The position numbers and the translations under genes are program-made. This document shows, one piece after another, positions 7,407 to 16,599 of a stretch of 33,732 nucleotides of DNA. The stretch is from contig JAOZMX010000013.1 in assembly GCA_029934065.1 (NCBI GenBank), positions 1-33,732 of the forward strand. Direction: 5' to 3'. The notes beneath the pieces are model-generated. The model did not search any database. It saw only the letters and a program-made list of their open reading frames with translations, and was not told the origin of the DNA. How positions within the stretch are numbered: the first letter of the stretch is position 1; each line of letters starts with the position of its first letter. This DNA is from Bacteroidales bacterium (GTDB lineage: Bacteria > Bacteroidota > Bacteroidia > Bacteroidales > 4484-276).

Positions 7407-8336
7407 ATGGATATAGTAGTAAAAAATCTCACTAAAGTTTATGGTAATCAACGAGCCGTGGATGATGTATCATTCAGGGTAAAAACAGGAGAAGTTTTGG
7501 GTTTTCTGGGTCCCAACGGTGCCGGAAAAACCACTACCATGAAAGCCATCACAACGTATCTTAATCCTACCGCCGGAGAGATTTTTGTCGGGGATTATTC
7601 GATACATGAGCATCCCGAAGAGATCAAAAAGCGCATCGGCTACCTGCCGGAAAGCAATCCGCTCTATCAGGAGATGCCCATTATTGACTACCTGAAGTTT
7701 GTTGCCCGGTTGCAAAATATCGATTCTTCGAAGATTGAGGATAAGATCAGAGAGATGGTTGATGTTTGCGGACTGGAGGGCGAGAAGCACAAAAAGATCA
7801 GTGAACTCTCCAAAGGTTACAGACAACGTGTAGGTCTGGCGCAGGCGCTCATTCATGACCCTGATGTACTGATCCTTGATGAACCCACATCCGGGCTCGA
7901 CCCCAATCAGATTGTGGAAATACGGGAGCTGATCAAAAAAATCGGCCGCGAAAAAACCGTAATCCTGAGCTCTCATATCCTTGCGGAGGTAGAGGCCACC
8001 TGCGATCGGATCATGATCATCAACAAAGGAAAAATCGTTGCCGACGGAACGTCCGAAGAACTTCGCAAACATGCTCAAGGCAATGAAATCCTGCGTATCC
8101 GGATCGAAGAGGCTCCGCCGGATGACATTTTCGAAAAACTCAGAACCATCGACACGGTGGACCTTGTGGATTTCATCAACAAAGAAGAAAACACATTCGA
8201 AGTGCACAGCAAAAAAGAGATGAGCTCACGAAAACAAATCTTTAACCTTTGTGTGGAAAATCATTGGATACTTACGGAAATGAGCCCGATAGAAACAAAA
8301 CTGGAAGACATCTTCCGTGAGCTTACTTTATCGTAA
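7407..8336 (+). CDS. gldA: GldA-type ABC transporter ATP-binding protein
   Basis: The ATPase of the GldA-GldF-GldG ABC complex, acting on the cytoplasmic face of the inner membrane. All nucleotide-binding elements are visible: Walker A GPNGAGKTT (about 35-43), signature LSKGYRQR (about 134), Walker B LILDEP (about 155-160) and the switch His in ILSSH (about 190). The C-terminal 90 residues form the accessory domain usual for this family. The ORF track begins at a TTG (7380); the ATG at 7407 opens the standard MDIVVKNLTKVYG beginning and gives 309 residues, so it is preferred. A GTG at 7386 is a less likely alternative. gldF follows after 44 bp, then gldG and a DUF4340 gene. In flavobacteria this complex is needed for gliding; many non-gliding Bacteroidota also carry it and the substrate is not known. 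Confidence 0.92.
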   Translation: MDIVVKNLTKVYGNQRAVDDVSFRVKTGEVLGFLGPNGAGKTTTMKAITTYLNPTAGEIFVGDYSIHEHPEEIKKRIGYLPESNPLYQEMPIIDYLKFVARLQNIDSSKIEDKIREMVDVCGLEGEKHKKISELSKGYRQRVGLAQALIHDPDVLILDEPTSGLDPNQIVEIRELIKKIGREKTVILSSHILAEVEATCDRIMIINKGKIVADGTSEELRKHAQGNEILRIRIEEAPPDDIFEKLRTIDTVDLVDFINKEENTFEVHSKKEMSSRKQIFNLCVENHWILTEMSPIETKLEDIFRELTLS

Positions 8337-8380
8337 TTCCAATTGTTAAATTTAATTGCTAATTCTTAAATCTCAATAAT

Positions 8381-9100
8381 ATGAAGCAAATATGGGTAAT
8401 AACAAAACGGGAACTGCAATCGTTCTTTGATTCGCTGACAGCGTACATCATGCTGATTGCTTTTCTGGGTTTCAGTGGCTTTTTTACCTGGTTGTTCGGT
8501 TCCGATATTTTCTTTATTAAACAGGCCAGTTTGCAATCTTTTTTCGGAGTGGCTTACTGGACATTGTTTTTCTTTATCCCGGCACTCACCATGCGTCAGT
8601 TTGCCGAAGAAAACAAAACCGGGACCATCGAACTTTTACTTACCAGACCCGTGAACGACTGGCAGGTGGTGTTTGGTAAATTTCTCGCCACGCTGTTGCT
8701 GATCGTCATTGCATTGCTTTTTACCATACCTTATTATATTACGGTGGCAAGTCTCGGCAATGTGGATCACGGGGCGGTTATTCTCGGTTATTTCGGATTG
8801 ATACTGATGAGCGCAGCATATATCAGCATCGGTATTTTTACAAGCAGTATCTCCAACAACCAGATCATCGGGTTTTTGCTGGCATTGGCCATCGGCATCT
8901 TATTTCAATTCTTATTTTCATTCATTGCCGGCGGCACAAGCGGCATCATCAGCGAAATCCTTTATTACTTAAGCATCAGTACACATTTCGAATCCATCTC
9001 CAGAGGCGTTATCGACAGTCGCGATCTGATCTATTTCTTTTCGCTGATCTTCCTGGGGTTGGTCAGCACTGAAGCCGTTTTACAGAAAAACAGGAATTAA
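8381..9100 (+). CDS. gldF: GldF-type ABC-2 permease
   Basis: The integral membrane subunit of the GldAFG ABC transporter. The 239 residues contain about six hydrophobic segments and the ABC-2 permease signature region in which a cytoplasmic loop (MRQFAEENKTGTIELLLTRPV) precedes a membrane helix; this EENKTGTIE/LLTRP pattern is typical of the family. Length is normal. An ATG start follows an AT-rich 44 bp spacer after gldA, and gldG begins 29 bp downstream, so the genes are almost certainly co-transcribed. Confidence 0.9.
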   Translation: MKQIWVITKRELQSFFDSLTAYIMLIAFLGFSGFFTWLFGSDIFFIKQASLQSFFGVAYWTLFFFIPALTMRQFAEENKTGTIELLLTRPVNDWQVVFGKFLATLLLIVIALLFTIPYYITVASLGNVDHGAVILGYFGLILMSAAYISIGIFTSSISNNQIIGFLLALAIGILFQFLFSFIAGGTSGIISEILYYLSISTHFESISRGVIDSRDLIYFFSLIFLGLVSTEAVLQKNRN

Positions 9101-9129
9101 TCGTAAAATCACTGAAAAAACACTGGAAA

Positions 9130-10653
9130 ATGAAACAAAAAAAATCCATAGCATCACAGTTGATTTTAATCGTAGTTGCCCTGGTGTTGCTCAATATCCT
9201 TTCCGACCGGTTTTTTGTCCGGTTAGATTTTACCGAAGACAAAATCTATACCTTGAGCGATGCCACCAAAGATATTTTGAGATCGCTTGACGAACCCGTC
9301 ACGGTAACGGCATATTTCACAAAGGGCAGCCAGCCGGAAATCGAAAAAACAAGAAATGACTTTAAAGACCTTCTGATTGAGTATGCAAGTATTTCGAAAG
9401 GAATGGTCAATTATGAATTTGTGAACCCCAACAAAGATGACAAAACCGAGCGCGAAGCCATGCAGGCCGGCATTCAGCCGCTCATCCTGAATGTCAGGGA
9501 AAAAGACCAGATGAAACAACAAAAGGTCTTTCTCGGTGCCAAAATCCAAATGGGCGACCGCACCGACATCATCCCTGTAATTCAACCCGGTGCGGCCATG
9601 GAGTACGCCCTTTCGTCATCCATCAAAAAATTGTCGGTGATCGACAAACCATTGGTCGGACTGGTACAGGGACAGGGCGAGCCGGGAATGAATTCTTACC
9701 AGCAGGCTTTACAACAACTTGAGGTTTTGTACAATGTACAACCTGTTGATTTAACCGATACGGTGAATGGCCTCGAACGGTTCAAAACACTTGCTATCAT
9801 TGCACCATCCGACTCCTTTTCGGATGCACAACTTCGAAAGTTAGACGATTATCTGTCGCAGGGCGGCAATCTGTTCATTGCATACAACCATGTAGAAGGC
9901 GATTTTCAAACCATGAGGGGCGACGTGGTGAAAAGCAATCTCGCCAACTGGCTTGCCAAAAAAGGCCTCTCCGTTGAAAATAATTTTGTCGTGGATGCAA
10001 GCTGCGGAACAGTAGGTGTCAGACAACAAGCCGGTTTTATGACCTTTACACGGCAAATCCCATTTTACTACTGGCCGATGATTAAAAATTTCCCGTCCGA
10101 TTTCCCCATCACCAAGGGACTGGAGCAGGTCACACTTCAATTTGCCAGTTCAATCAATTTTACGGGAGACACTACATTGCGTTTCATCCCGTTCCTGGAA
10201 AGCTCCCCAAAATCAGGTACCCTTTCCACTCCTATTTACTTTAATCTTCAAAAGAAATGGACCGAAAAGGATTTCCCATTGTCCAATCTGACTTTGGGTG
10301 CAGTTCTGGAAGGGCCCATCGTAGGAAATACCCCTTCGAAAATCGTACTGATCACCGATGGTGATTTTGCCATCAACGGAGAAGGGCAAAAAGCACAACA
10401 GCAAAGCGCCGATAACGTCAGCCTGCTGGTCAACTCAATTGACTGGCTTTCGGATGACACAGGACTGATTGACCTGCGTACCAAGGAAGTAACATCCCGC
10501 CCGCTGGCAGAAATAGATGAAGGCAAAAGAACCTTGCTGAAGTGGCTCAACTTCCTGCTGCCCATATTCCTCGTAATTATCTACGGGATTATCAGAATGC
10601 AAATCAGAAGAAATAAACGAATTAAAAGAATGGAGGTCGGCTATGTTTCATAA
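9130..10653 (+). CDS. gldG: GldG family ABC transporter auxiliary protein
   Basis: The GldG/IftA-like subunit of the same ABC system, 507 residues. An N-terminal membrane anchor (about residues 8-24) is followed by a large extracytoplasmic part whose first section (DRFFVRLDFTEDKIYTLSDATKDIL is the recognisable entry) is characteristic of the family, and a C-terminal membrane helix (about 473-495) ending in an Arg/Lys-rich cytoplasmic tail. The middle resembles the GATase-like fold of ABC-type auxiliary proteins, including a LRKLDDYLSQGGNLFIAYN segment. The last 11 bp overlap the following DUF4340 gene, which supports translational coupling. The role in transport is not known from the sequence. 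Confidence 0.88.
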   Translation: MKQKKSIASQLILIVVALVLLNILSDRFFVRLDFTEDKIYTLSDATKDILRSLDEPVTVTAYFTKGSQPEIEKTRNDFKDLLIEYASISKGMVNYEFVNPNKDDKTEREAMQAGIQPLILNVREKDQMKQQKVFLGAKIQMGDRTDIIPVIQPGAAMEYALSSSIKKLSVIDKPLVGLVQGQGEPGMNSYQQALQQLEVLYNVQPVDLTDTVNGLERFKTLAIIAPSDSFSDAQLRKLDDYLSQGGNLFIAYNHVEGDFQTMRGDVVKSNLANWLAKKGLSVENNFVVDASCGTVGVRQQAGFMTFTRQIPFYYWPMIKNFPSDFPITKGLEQVTLQFASSINFTGDTTLRFIPFLESSPKSGTLSTPIYFNLQKKWTEKDFPLSNLTLGAVLEGPIVGNTPSKIVLITDGDFAINGEGQKAQQQSADNVSLLVNSIDWLSDDTGLIDLRTKEVTSRPLAEIDEGKRTLLKWLNFLLPIFLVIIYGIIRMQIRRNKRIKRMEVGYVS

Positions 10654-11626
10654 ATTAAATGTTAAAACGCTGATTATTATCCTTGTTATTCTTGCCGCCA
10701 TTCTGGTGATAATCAATATGGCCGGCGATAATGAGCGCTCGTTCAAAAGCAATATTGTGGAAGTGGACACCTCACAGGTTACTTCTATCCATATTTTCGT
10801 TCCGAAAAATCAGGTTCAGATTACCCTCACAAGAACCGGAAACAACGGCAACTGGACGGTTTCATCGGAAGGGCATAAATACAATGCCGATCCGAATGTC
10901 ATTAAAAATATCCTGGCTCAACTCAATGATTTGAAAGCCGAAAGGATTGCAGCAAGGAACAAAGACAAATGGGATAAATTTGAGGTCTCCGATTCAACGG
11001 GCATCAGAGTGATTCTCAAAGGCGGCAAAAAACAGCTTGCCGATCTTTACATCGGAAAATTCTCCTATGCTCAACCGCCACAATCGGGAATGCAAAATCC
11101 CTATCAGCAGCAACGGGGCAAAATGACCTCTTTTGTGCGCCTTGAAGGTGAAAATGAAGTCTATGCCGTTGACGGATTCCTGAAAATGTCCTATCAGGCT
11201 GATGTAAATTCATACAGAAATAAGCTGCTCGTAAATGTGGATAAAAACGACATCTCGCGTTTGGTATTTAATTATCCCGAAAACGAGCAGTTTACAGTTA
11301 GCAAAAACGAGAACCAATGGCTGATTGACGGTGAGGGAGCCGATTCGGCAAGCATGGTAAAGTATCTCAACAAGATACACCGGCTTACAAGTTCAAATTT
11401 TGTTGATCCATCCACGGTTAAAACAAGTGATGCTACTTACAGCCTGAGGATAGAAGGAAACAATTTCGCTCCTGTGGAGTTGAAAGCCTATCCTTCCGAT
11501 TCTACAACGAAGTTTGTGATTACTTCATCCCTGAATCAGGGTGCGGAATTTAACGGCTCCAAATCAAAACTTTTTGAGAAAATATTTATCAACCGGACAG
11601 AACTGATGCCCGGAGATAAAAAATAG
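10643..11626 (+). CDS. DUF4340 domain-containing protein, partner of the GldAFG transporter
   Basis: A 327-residue protein with one N-terminal transmembrane helix (about 9-27) and an extracytoplasmic part matching the DUF4340 pattern: repeated short beta-rich units with a WTVSSEGHKYNADPNVIKNIL segment in the first half and a second copy around QWLIDGEGADSASMVKYLNKI, suggesting an internally duplicated fold. The start ATG overlaps gldG by 11 bp and is preceded by a clear Shine-Dalgarno GGAGG, uncommon in this window. DUF4340 genes regularly follow GldF/GldG-type genes across bacteria, so it is probably part of the same complex; function is undefined. A strong terminator lies 27 bp after the stop. 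Confidence 0.87.
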   Translation: MFHKLNVKTLIIILVILAAILVIINMAGDNERSFKSNIVEVDTSQVTSIHIFVPKNQVQITLTRTGNNGNWTVSSEGHKYNADPNVIKNILAQLNDLKAERIAARNKDKWDKFEVSDSTGIRVILKGGKKQLADLYIGKFSYAQPPQSGMQNPYQQQRGKMTSFVRLEGENEVYAVDGFLKMSYQADVNSYRNKLLVNVDKNDISRLVFNYPENEQFTVSKNENQWLIDGEGADSASMVKYLNKIHRLTSSNFVDPSTVKTSDATYSLRIEGNNFAPVELKAYPSDSTTKFVITSSLNQGAEFNGSKSKLFEKIFINRTELMPGDKK

Positions 11627-11652
11627 TTTTTGTTTTTTAGCACAGTTAACAC

Positions 11653-11697
11653 ACCCCGTTTTGACAAAAAAAGTTGTTGAAACGGGGTATTTTTTTT
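11653..11697 (+). terminator. Rho-independent terminator of the gld operon
   Basis: A 9 bp perfect stem ACCCCGTTT/AAACGGGGT with an 18 nt loop is followed by a run of eight T (interrupted by one A). It lies 27 bp after the DUF4340 stop. Confidence 0.88.
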
Positions 11698-11945
11698 GAA
11701 TCAAAGGATTGGAAAATTCTTTTTTATTTTTTAAAATATAACATCAGATCACGGATAAAAAGAAAAATTTTAACTAATTTCGCTTAAAAAACAAAAAAAG
11801 CCTTTGAAAACTACAAATTATTCAGTATAATTGCACTGTTTTTTGAAGTAATGCTCATTTGGAAGAGATTATTGAATAGAAAGAGCAGGTACATTATTAA
11901 AGTAAAAGCATTGAAAAATAAATCATTAATTAAAATTAAGATCAT
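11698..11945. other. AT-rich leader region before the 1288 aa secreted protein
   Basis: This stretch is about 75-80% A+T and holds no supported ORF. TAATTTCG at about 11774 is a one-mismatch relative of the -7 consensus; another promoter could be hidden in the AT-rich sequence. A long leader of up to about 165 nt before the ATG is possible. I see no clear hairpin or riboswitch motif. Confidence 0.4.
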
Positions 11946-14900
11946 ATGAAAACCTTTACAAAAATCTTTTTTCTTGCAGCCGTGATGATATTGTCATCAT
12001 CGCTGATTGCGCAACAAAGCATGGTTAATCAAACGAGTACAACCAAAATTGACAAATTGGAGTACATTCAACAATTGCACGGTCCTACGGTGCATGTCCC
12101 CCGTCAGATGGAAGGACAAACACGTGCAACCGGTGATGACTGTACTGATCCGATTGTAATCTCATCACTCCCCTACAGTGATGTTAGTCAAACAACAACA
12201 GGAAGAGGAAACAATTACGATCAAACATGTTTAAATGATTTTGATGAAGGAGAAGATATAATTTATGAATTGGATCTGCCCTCAGGTGGAATTATTAATG
12301 TGGAATTGGACCCGAAAGGCACTGCACATACAGGCATGGCTCTTTCGGATGATTGCGGATTCGAAGGTGTTTGCCTGGGTCTTGCTTATGATTTGTATGG
12401 AAGCGGAGCCAATCCCATCAGTTTCACTGTTGAACTGGATGCCGGCACCTATTACATCATTGTTGATACATGGCCGAACCCTACATCAATTCCTGATTTC
12501 GACCTGAACATCACGGAAGTCACCACAGTGGAAAACGACAATTGTGCCGATGCCATTGCCATTGGTGAAGTTTATGACATGCCATTTTCAACGAACTTGG
12601 CAACAGATGACGGCCCCTTAACATGTACCGACGGAGCCAACATCTGGTACGATTATACAGCCACATTTACAGGCGATGCCATCATCAGTGTATGCGGAAG
12701 TGATTTCGATACCGAACTCGGAGTATGGGACGGCGCAGCCTGCCCGCCCGCAACCAACATTGACTGCAATGATGACTGGTGCGACCTGCAATCACAGGTA
12801 ACAATTGCCGTTACCGCCGGTAATGTCTATAAAATTGAGATAGGTGGCTATGATGGTGACAGAGGAGATGGTTATCTATCAATTTATGAAAACGTCACTT
12901 GCGATATTCCATGTCCTCCCGGAAGCATCCCCGAAAACGAACCTTGCGGTGATGATGTCAACGGCGGATGTAATATGGGCACACCGGCTTACACAAGCAT
13001 GAATGACGGTGATGTCATTTGCGGAAACCTTTGGGCAGAAGATGGTATCAGAGATACCGACTGGTTTAAAGTGATTCTGACCAATCCGGCCAATATCCGT
13101 TTCACCGTCAACACCGAAGGCCCAACAGTATTTGGATTTGTCGGTCAATATCAACCCGGTGTTCCCGGTTGTGACAATACAACAATGTTTTTAACCAATT
13201 GGAAAACATTATATCCCTGCACTGAAGATTTTGTAGAGAACATTCTCCTTCCGGCAGGAACATACTATCTGATGGTTGCTCCCAACGATTATGAAAACTT
13301 CCCCTGCCCGGGATTTGATTATATTGCCACTTTGGAAATTACCGATCTCGAAACCGGTTACATTAATACTGAAGTCTTGGGCAGTGATGTTGCCACAGGC
13401 ATCGAAGGTGTTTATGTTCAGGCAGGAGATTATTATGCCAAAACCACGAATGCACTCGGCCTTTGCATGATCGAAGTCCCTGTTGGCACTTACAGTGTTA
13501 CTGCCGACGGTTACGACGTTAATTATTCGAGCGATACAAAAGATAACATCGTTGTTACAGCAGGTAATATAACAGATGTTCAATTTGTTCTTGATCCGCT
13601 GGAAGCTCCCGTTTTGTTGACAGCTGTCGCAGATGTTGAAGAAGTTGCATTGACATGGCAACCCATTTCGAAAAAGGGAAACCGCACTTTGATGGGTGAA
13701 ATCATGGTTAATAATGAATACACACCGGGAACAACAATGAATCTGGAATTTACCATGATGATTTATTCACCGGACTTCGAATGGGGTAGCTATTGCGAAG
13801 TAGTGCTTCCTCCCGAGTTTGTTCCGGTAAGTGCCAGTGATTTACCCGGTTTGTTCCCCGGTTTTGATGATATCCAGGCGACCATTGACGGCCAAAAAGT
13901 TTATTGGTATGAGGAAGATAATTATTTCTATACACAACAATCTTTTGAAGAAATTAATTTCACCATTGAGGTAACCATTGATGCTGCTGCGGCAGGCCCG
14001 TATATGCTGGATTACATGGTAAAAGGTGACGAATACGGTTTAACGCCTCATCATTTTGAAAATTTCTGTACCGTTTATCAGTATGGCGGCACCTATGTTC
14101 CGACATTTAATGTTTATCGTCAAAAAGGAAGAGAATACATCTGGATTGCAAAAGGAGTTGTCGGAAACGAATATGTTGACGAAATTTATCCCGGTGGAGA
14201 CGAATGGTGTTATCGCATTACACAAATACTTCCCAATGGTGAAGAATCACCGGTATCGAATACTCTTTGTGCCACACCATTGATTCGTCCGGGTTCAACC
14301 TGCGAAGAAGCGATTGATTACGGAGAAGTGAATGATCCTGCCATTGATGAAACGCTTGTTCGTGAAACCGACGTACGGTGGTTCGAATTTGATGTTCCTT
14401 ACACAATGGATATTATTGTTGAGGTTTGTAATTCCGATTTCAACACACAACTGGCCATTTACGAAGATTGCGCCGACTTTGACGGGACACTTCCCCAGGA
14501 TGACATGTTCCTGCACGGTGCCATTGCCTACAATGACGATGACGATCATTGCGCACCGGGATCAACCCGTTCGGCTCTGCTGTTCCCCTATTTTGCAGGC
14601 GGAACATACTATGCTGCTGTGTATGGAAATGACGGAGAGTTCGGAGACCTCAATATCAACATTATTCAGGTACAGTTCCACCACATCCGTGACGGATGGA
14701 GCGGAACCTCCATTTACATGGAACCTGCAGGAAGTTCGAGCATCGAAGATGTTTTCAGTGTATATGAACCCGATATGGTAATCACGGTACGCCAGAATCC
14801 TCACGGGTTATGGTGGCCTTCACAAAACATCAATACCATTGGCAACATCACTACGGAAATGGGTTACAAAGCCAAGATGAATGTTGAAAGCAACACCATG

Positions 14901-15812
14901 ATCTTCGGTACCGAGGTAGCCAACAAAACCGTTGACCTCCCTGAAGGTGCAAGTTATTTGCCCATCAAAGTTACCGCTCCGCTGGATGCTACCGATGTTG
15001 TTACAGCACTGGGCGACGATATGCTGCTGATATTCGACATTTACAACAATGATCTGATCTGGCCGGGTGGAGGCATTAATACACTGGATATGCTTTATCC
15101 CGATTATGCTTACATGATCAGCATGCTCAATGCAGCATCTTATACTTTTGCCATGCCAACGGGCCCTGTACCTCCCGAGCCGCAACAGCCGGAGGAAATG
15201 AGAGTTGACGGATGGAACGACGTGGTAAATACAGGTACTGTTCATTTTATCTCCATCACCCCCGATGCACAAAAAGATTTTCAGACAGGTGATTACATCG
15301 GTGTATTTAATAGCGATGGATTGTGTGTTGGCGTTGTAGAATATAAAGGTGAAGGTGAGAGCCTCTTCCTGCCGGCATACGGTGACGATGCTGTAACCGA
15401 CAATGTTGACGGGCTGTTGGAAGGCGAACACATGACCTTCAAACTGAACCGCAATGGCGTTGAGTATGGTCTCACTCCTACTTACAGCACTGAAATGCCA
15501 AATTATGATGGTGTTTTTGAAGTGAACGGAATGTCGAAGATCAATGAGTTTAAAATGGGCTCAACAGCCATCGGCGAAAACGAACTGTCAACACTTAGCA
15601 TATACCCGAATCCTTCAACCGGAGTATTCAATATTGACGGCATCAGCGATGCTGTAAATGTTGTGGTTACCAATGTTCAGGGTCAGGTCGTTTACACAGG
15701 CACCGTTGCAGAAAGATCACAATTAGACCTTTCTTCACAACCCAAAGGCGTTTATTTCATCGAAATCAGAGCCGAACAATCAGTTCGAACCGAAAAGGTT
15801 GTGATTAAATAA
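11946..15812 (+). CDS. Large multidomain secreted protein with T9SS type A sorting domain
   Basis: A 1288-residue exported protein, probably cell-surface or released. Order: signal peptide (1-22, ending IAQ); an N-terminal linker; three pre-peptidase-like beta-sandwich modules (about 65-190, 196-316, 325-465), each with a DxC(x)D/C-x-D opening and a GTYYIIVD- or GTYYLMVA-like strand; a carboxypeptidase-regulatory-like fold (about 470-545); a fibronectin III-like domain split by an insertion (about 553-778); a fourth pre-peptidase-like module (about 782-908); a domain starting near DGWSG (about 915-1070); a further beta domain (about 1080-1205); and a T9SS domain (about 1213-1288, IYPNPSTG to KVVIK). 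No catalytic motif is evident, so adhesion, glycan binding or matrix function is more likely than hydrolysis. It is a single-gene unit between two terminators. Confidence 0.88.
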   Translation: MKTFTKIFFLAAVMILSSSLIAQQSMVNQTSTTKIDKLEYIQQLHGPTVHVPRQMEGQTRATGDDCTDPIVISSLPYSDVSQTTTGRGNNYDQTCLNDFDEGEDIIYELDLPSGGIINVELDPKGTAHTGMALSDDCGFEGVCLGLAYDLYGSGANPISFTVELDAGTYYIIVDTWPNPTSIPDFDLNITEVTTVENDNCADAIAIGEVYDMPFSTNLATDDGPLTCTDGANIWYDYTATFTGDAIISVCGSDFDTELGVWDGAACPPATNIDCNDDWCDLQSQVTIAVTAGNVYKIEIGGYDGDRGDGYLSIYENVTCDIPCPPGSIPENEPCGDDVNGGCNMGTPAYTSMNDGDVICGNLWAEDGIRDTDWFKVILTNPANIRFTVNTEGPTVFGFVGQYQPGVPGCDNTTMFLTNWKTLYPCTEDFVENILLPAGTYYLMVAPNDYENFPCPGFDYIATLEITDLETGYINTEVLGSDVATGIEGVYVQAGDYYAKTTNALGLCMIEVPVGTYSVTADGYDVNYSSDTKDNIVVTAGNITDVQFVLDPLEAPVLLTAVADVEEVALTWQPISKKGNRTLMGEIMVNNEYTPGTTMNLEFTMMIYSPDFEWGSYCEVVLPPEFVPVSASDLPGLFPGFDDIQATIDGQKVYWYEEDNYFYTQQSFEEINFTIEVTIDAAAAGPYMLDYMVKGDEYGLTPHHFENFCTVYQYGGTYVPTFNVYRQKGREYIWIAKGVVGNEYVDEIYPGGDEWCYRITQILPNGEESPVSNTLCATPLIRPGSTCEEAIDYGEVNDPAIDETLVRETDVRWFEFDVPYTMDIIVEVCNSDFNTQLAIYEDCADFDGTLPQDDMFLHGAIAYNDDDDHCAPGSTRSALLFPYFAGGTYYAAVYGNDGEFGDLNINIIQVQFHHIRDGWSGTSIYMEPAGSSSIEDVFSVYEPDMVITVRQNPHGLWWPSQNINTIGNITTEMGYKAKMNVESNTMIFGTEVANKTVDLPEGASYLPIKVTAPLDATDVVTALGDDMLLIFDIYNNDLIWPGGGINTLDMLYPDYAYMISMLNAASYTFAMPTGPVPPEPQQPEEMRVDGWNDVVNTGTVHFISITPDAQKDFQTGDYIGVFNSDGLCVGVVEYKGEGESLFLPAYGDDAVTDNVDGLLEGEHMTFKLNRNGVEYGLTPTYSTEMPNYDGVFEVNGMSKINEFKMGSTAIGENELSTLSIYPNPSTGVFNIDGISDAVNVVVTNVQGQVVYTGTVAERSQLDLSSQPKGVYFIEIRAEQSVRTEKVVIK

Positions 15813-15834
15813 AATATGTATCTCAATTTTAATG

Positions 15835-15869
15835 AAACCTGCCCTTTGAAAACGGGGCAGGTTTTTTTT
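15835..15869 (+). terminator. Rho-independent terminator after the 1288 aa gene
   Basis: A 10 bp stem AAACCTGCCC/GGGCAGGTTT with a 10 nt loop is followed by further T residues. It lies 23 bp after the stop codon and only 26 bp before the rsmE start. Confidence 0.9.
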
Positions 15870-15894
15870 ATCAAATGAAATAAAAATCTAACCG

Positions 15895-16599
15895 ATGGAT
15901 CTGTTTTATGCCGGGGATATCCGTTTGGGGGAATGTGAGCTCAACAAGGAAGAAAGCGCTCACATTATTAAGGTTTTACGCAAAAAGAAAGACGACCTGC
16001 TTTTTTTTACCGACGGAAAGGGCAACCTGTATCAGGGGATTATCCTGGAAGATAATGTTAAAAAGTGCGTCGTTAACTTTACGGGCAAAAGTCACCATCC
16101 CAAAAAGGAGAACTATCATCTTCACATTGCCGTTGGGCCGACAAAGAACATCAACCGTACAGAGTGGTTTGTCGAAAAAGCCACGGAAATCGGCATTGAT
16201 GAGATCACGCCTTTAATTTGCGAACATTCCGAAAGGAAACACCTGAACCACACACGGACGGAAAAGGTAATGATCGCCGCCATGAAACAATCCTTAAAAT
16301 TCCGGTTACCGAAACTTAATCCGGTCACATCTTTCCGGGATTTGATGAAAAAACCTTTCACGGGGCAAAAGTTTATTGCCTGGATCGACCCCGATCAAAA
16401 AACCACCTTGCTGAAAAAGGCTTACGAAGCCGGCAACGATGCCATTGTTCTGATCGGCCCTGAAGGTGATTTCAGCCCGAAGGAAGTGGAACAGGCAATT
16501 TCGGCAGGTTACATCCCAATAAGTTTGGGCGAAAATCGTTTAAGAACCGAAACGGCAGCCCTGGTGGCCTGTCATACCATCAATTTAATGAACCAATGA
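15895..16599 (+). CDS. rsmE: 16S rRNA (uracil-1498-N3)-methyltransferase RsmE
   Basis: A SPOUT-class methyltransferase of 234 residues that methylates U1498 of 16S rRNA in the 30S subunit. An N-terminal PUA-like domain (about 1-70, with the SAHIIKVLR segment) precedes the trefoil-knot catalytic domain. Knot and SAM-binding motifs are visible: TEWFVEKATEIGI (about 89), VLIGPEGDFSPKE (about 185) and SLGENRLRTETAA (about 210). Length is standard. The gene starts just after a strong terminator and no full -7 box is seen in between, so its promoter must be within the upstream gene's end or of a weak type. It overlaps the DUF4159 gene by 4 bp, implying co-transcription. Confidence 0.95.
   Translation: MDLFYAGDIRLGECELNKEESAHIIKVLRKKKDDLLFFTDGKGNLYQGIILEDNVKKCVVNFTGKSHHPKKENYHLHIAVGPTKNINRTEWFVEKATEIGIDEITPLICEHSERKHLNHTRTEKVMIAAMKQSLKFRLPKLNPVTSFRDLMKKPFTGQKFIAWIDPDQKTTLLKKAYEAGNDAIVLIGPEGDFSPKEVEQAISAGYIPISLGENRLRTETAALVACHTINLMNQ

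Noticed and set aside
7470-8207. 245 aa ORF on the minus strand opposite gldA
   Set aside because: It is the antisense shadow of a clear ABC ATPase; it has no recognisable motif and no promoter-like box.
14820-15431. 203 aa minus-strand ORF inside the 1288 aa gene
   Set aside because: Shadow frame of a long T9SS substrate; no ribosome binding site or family match.
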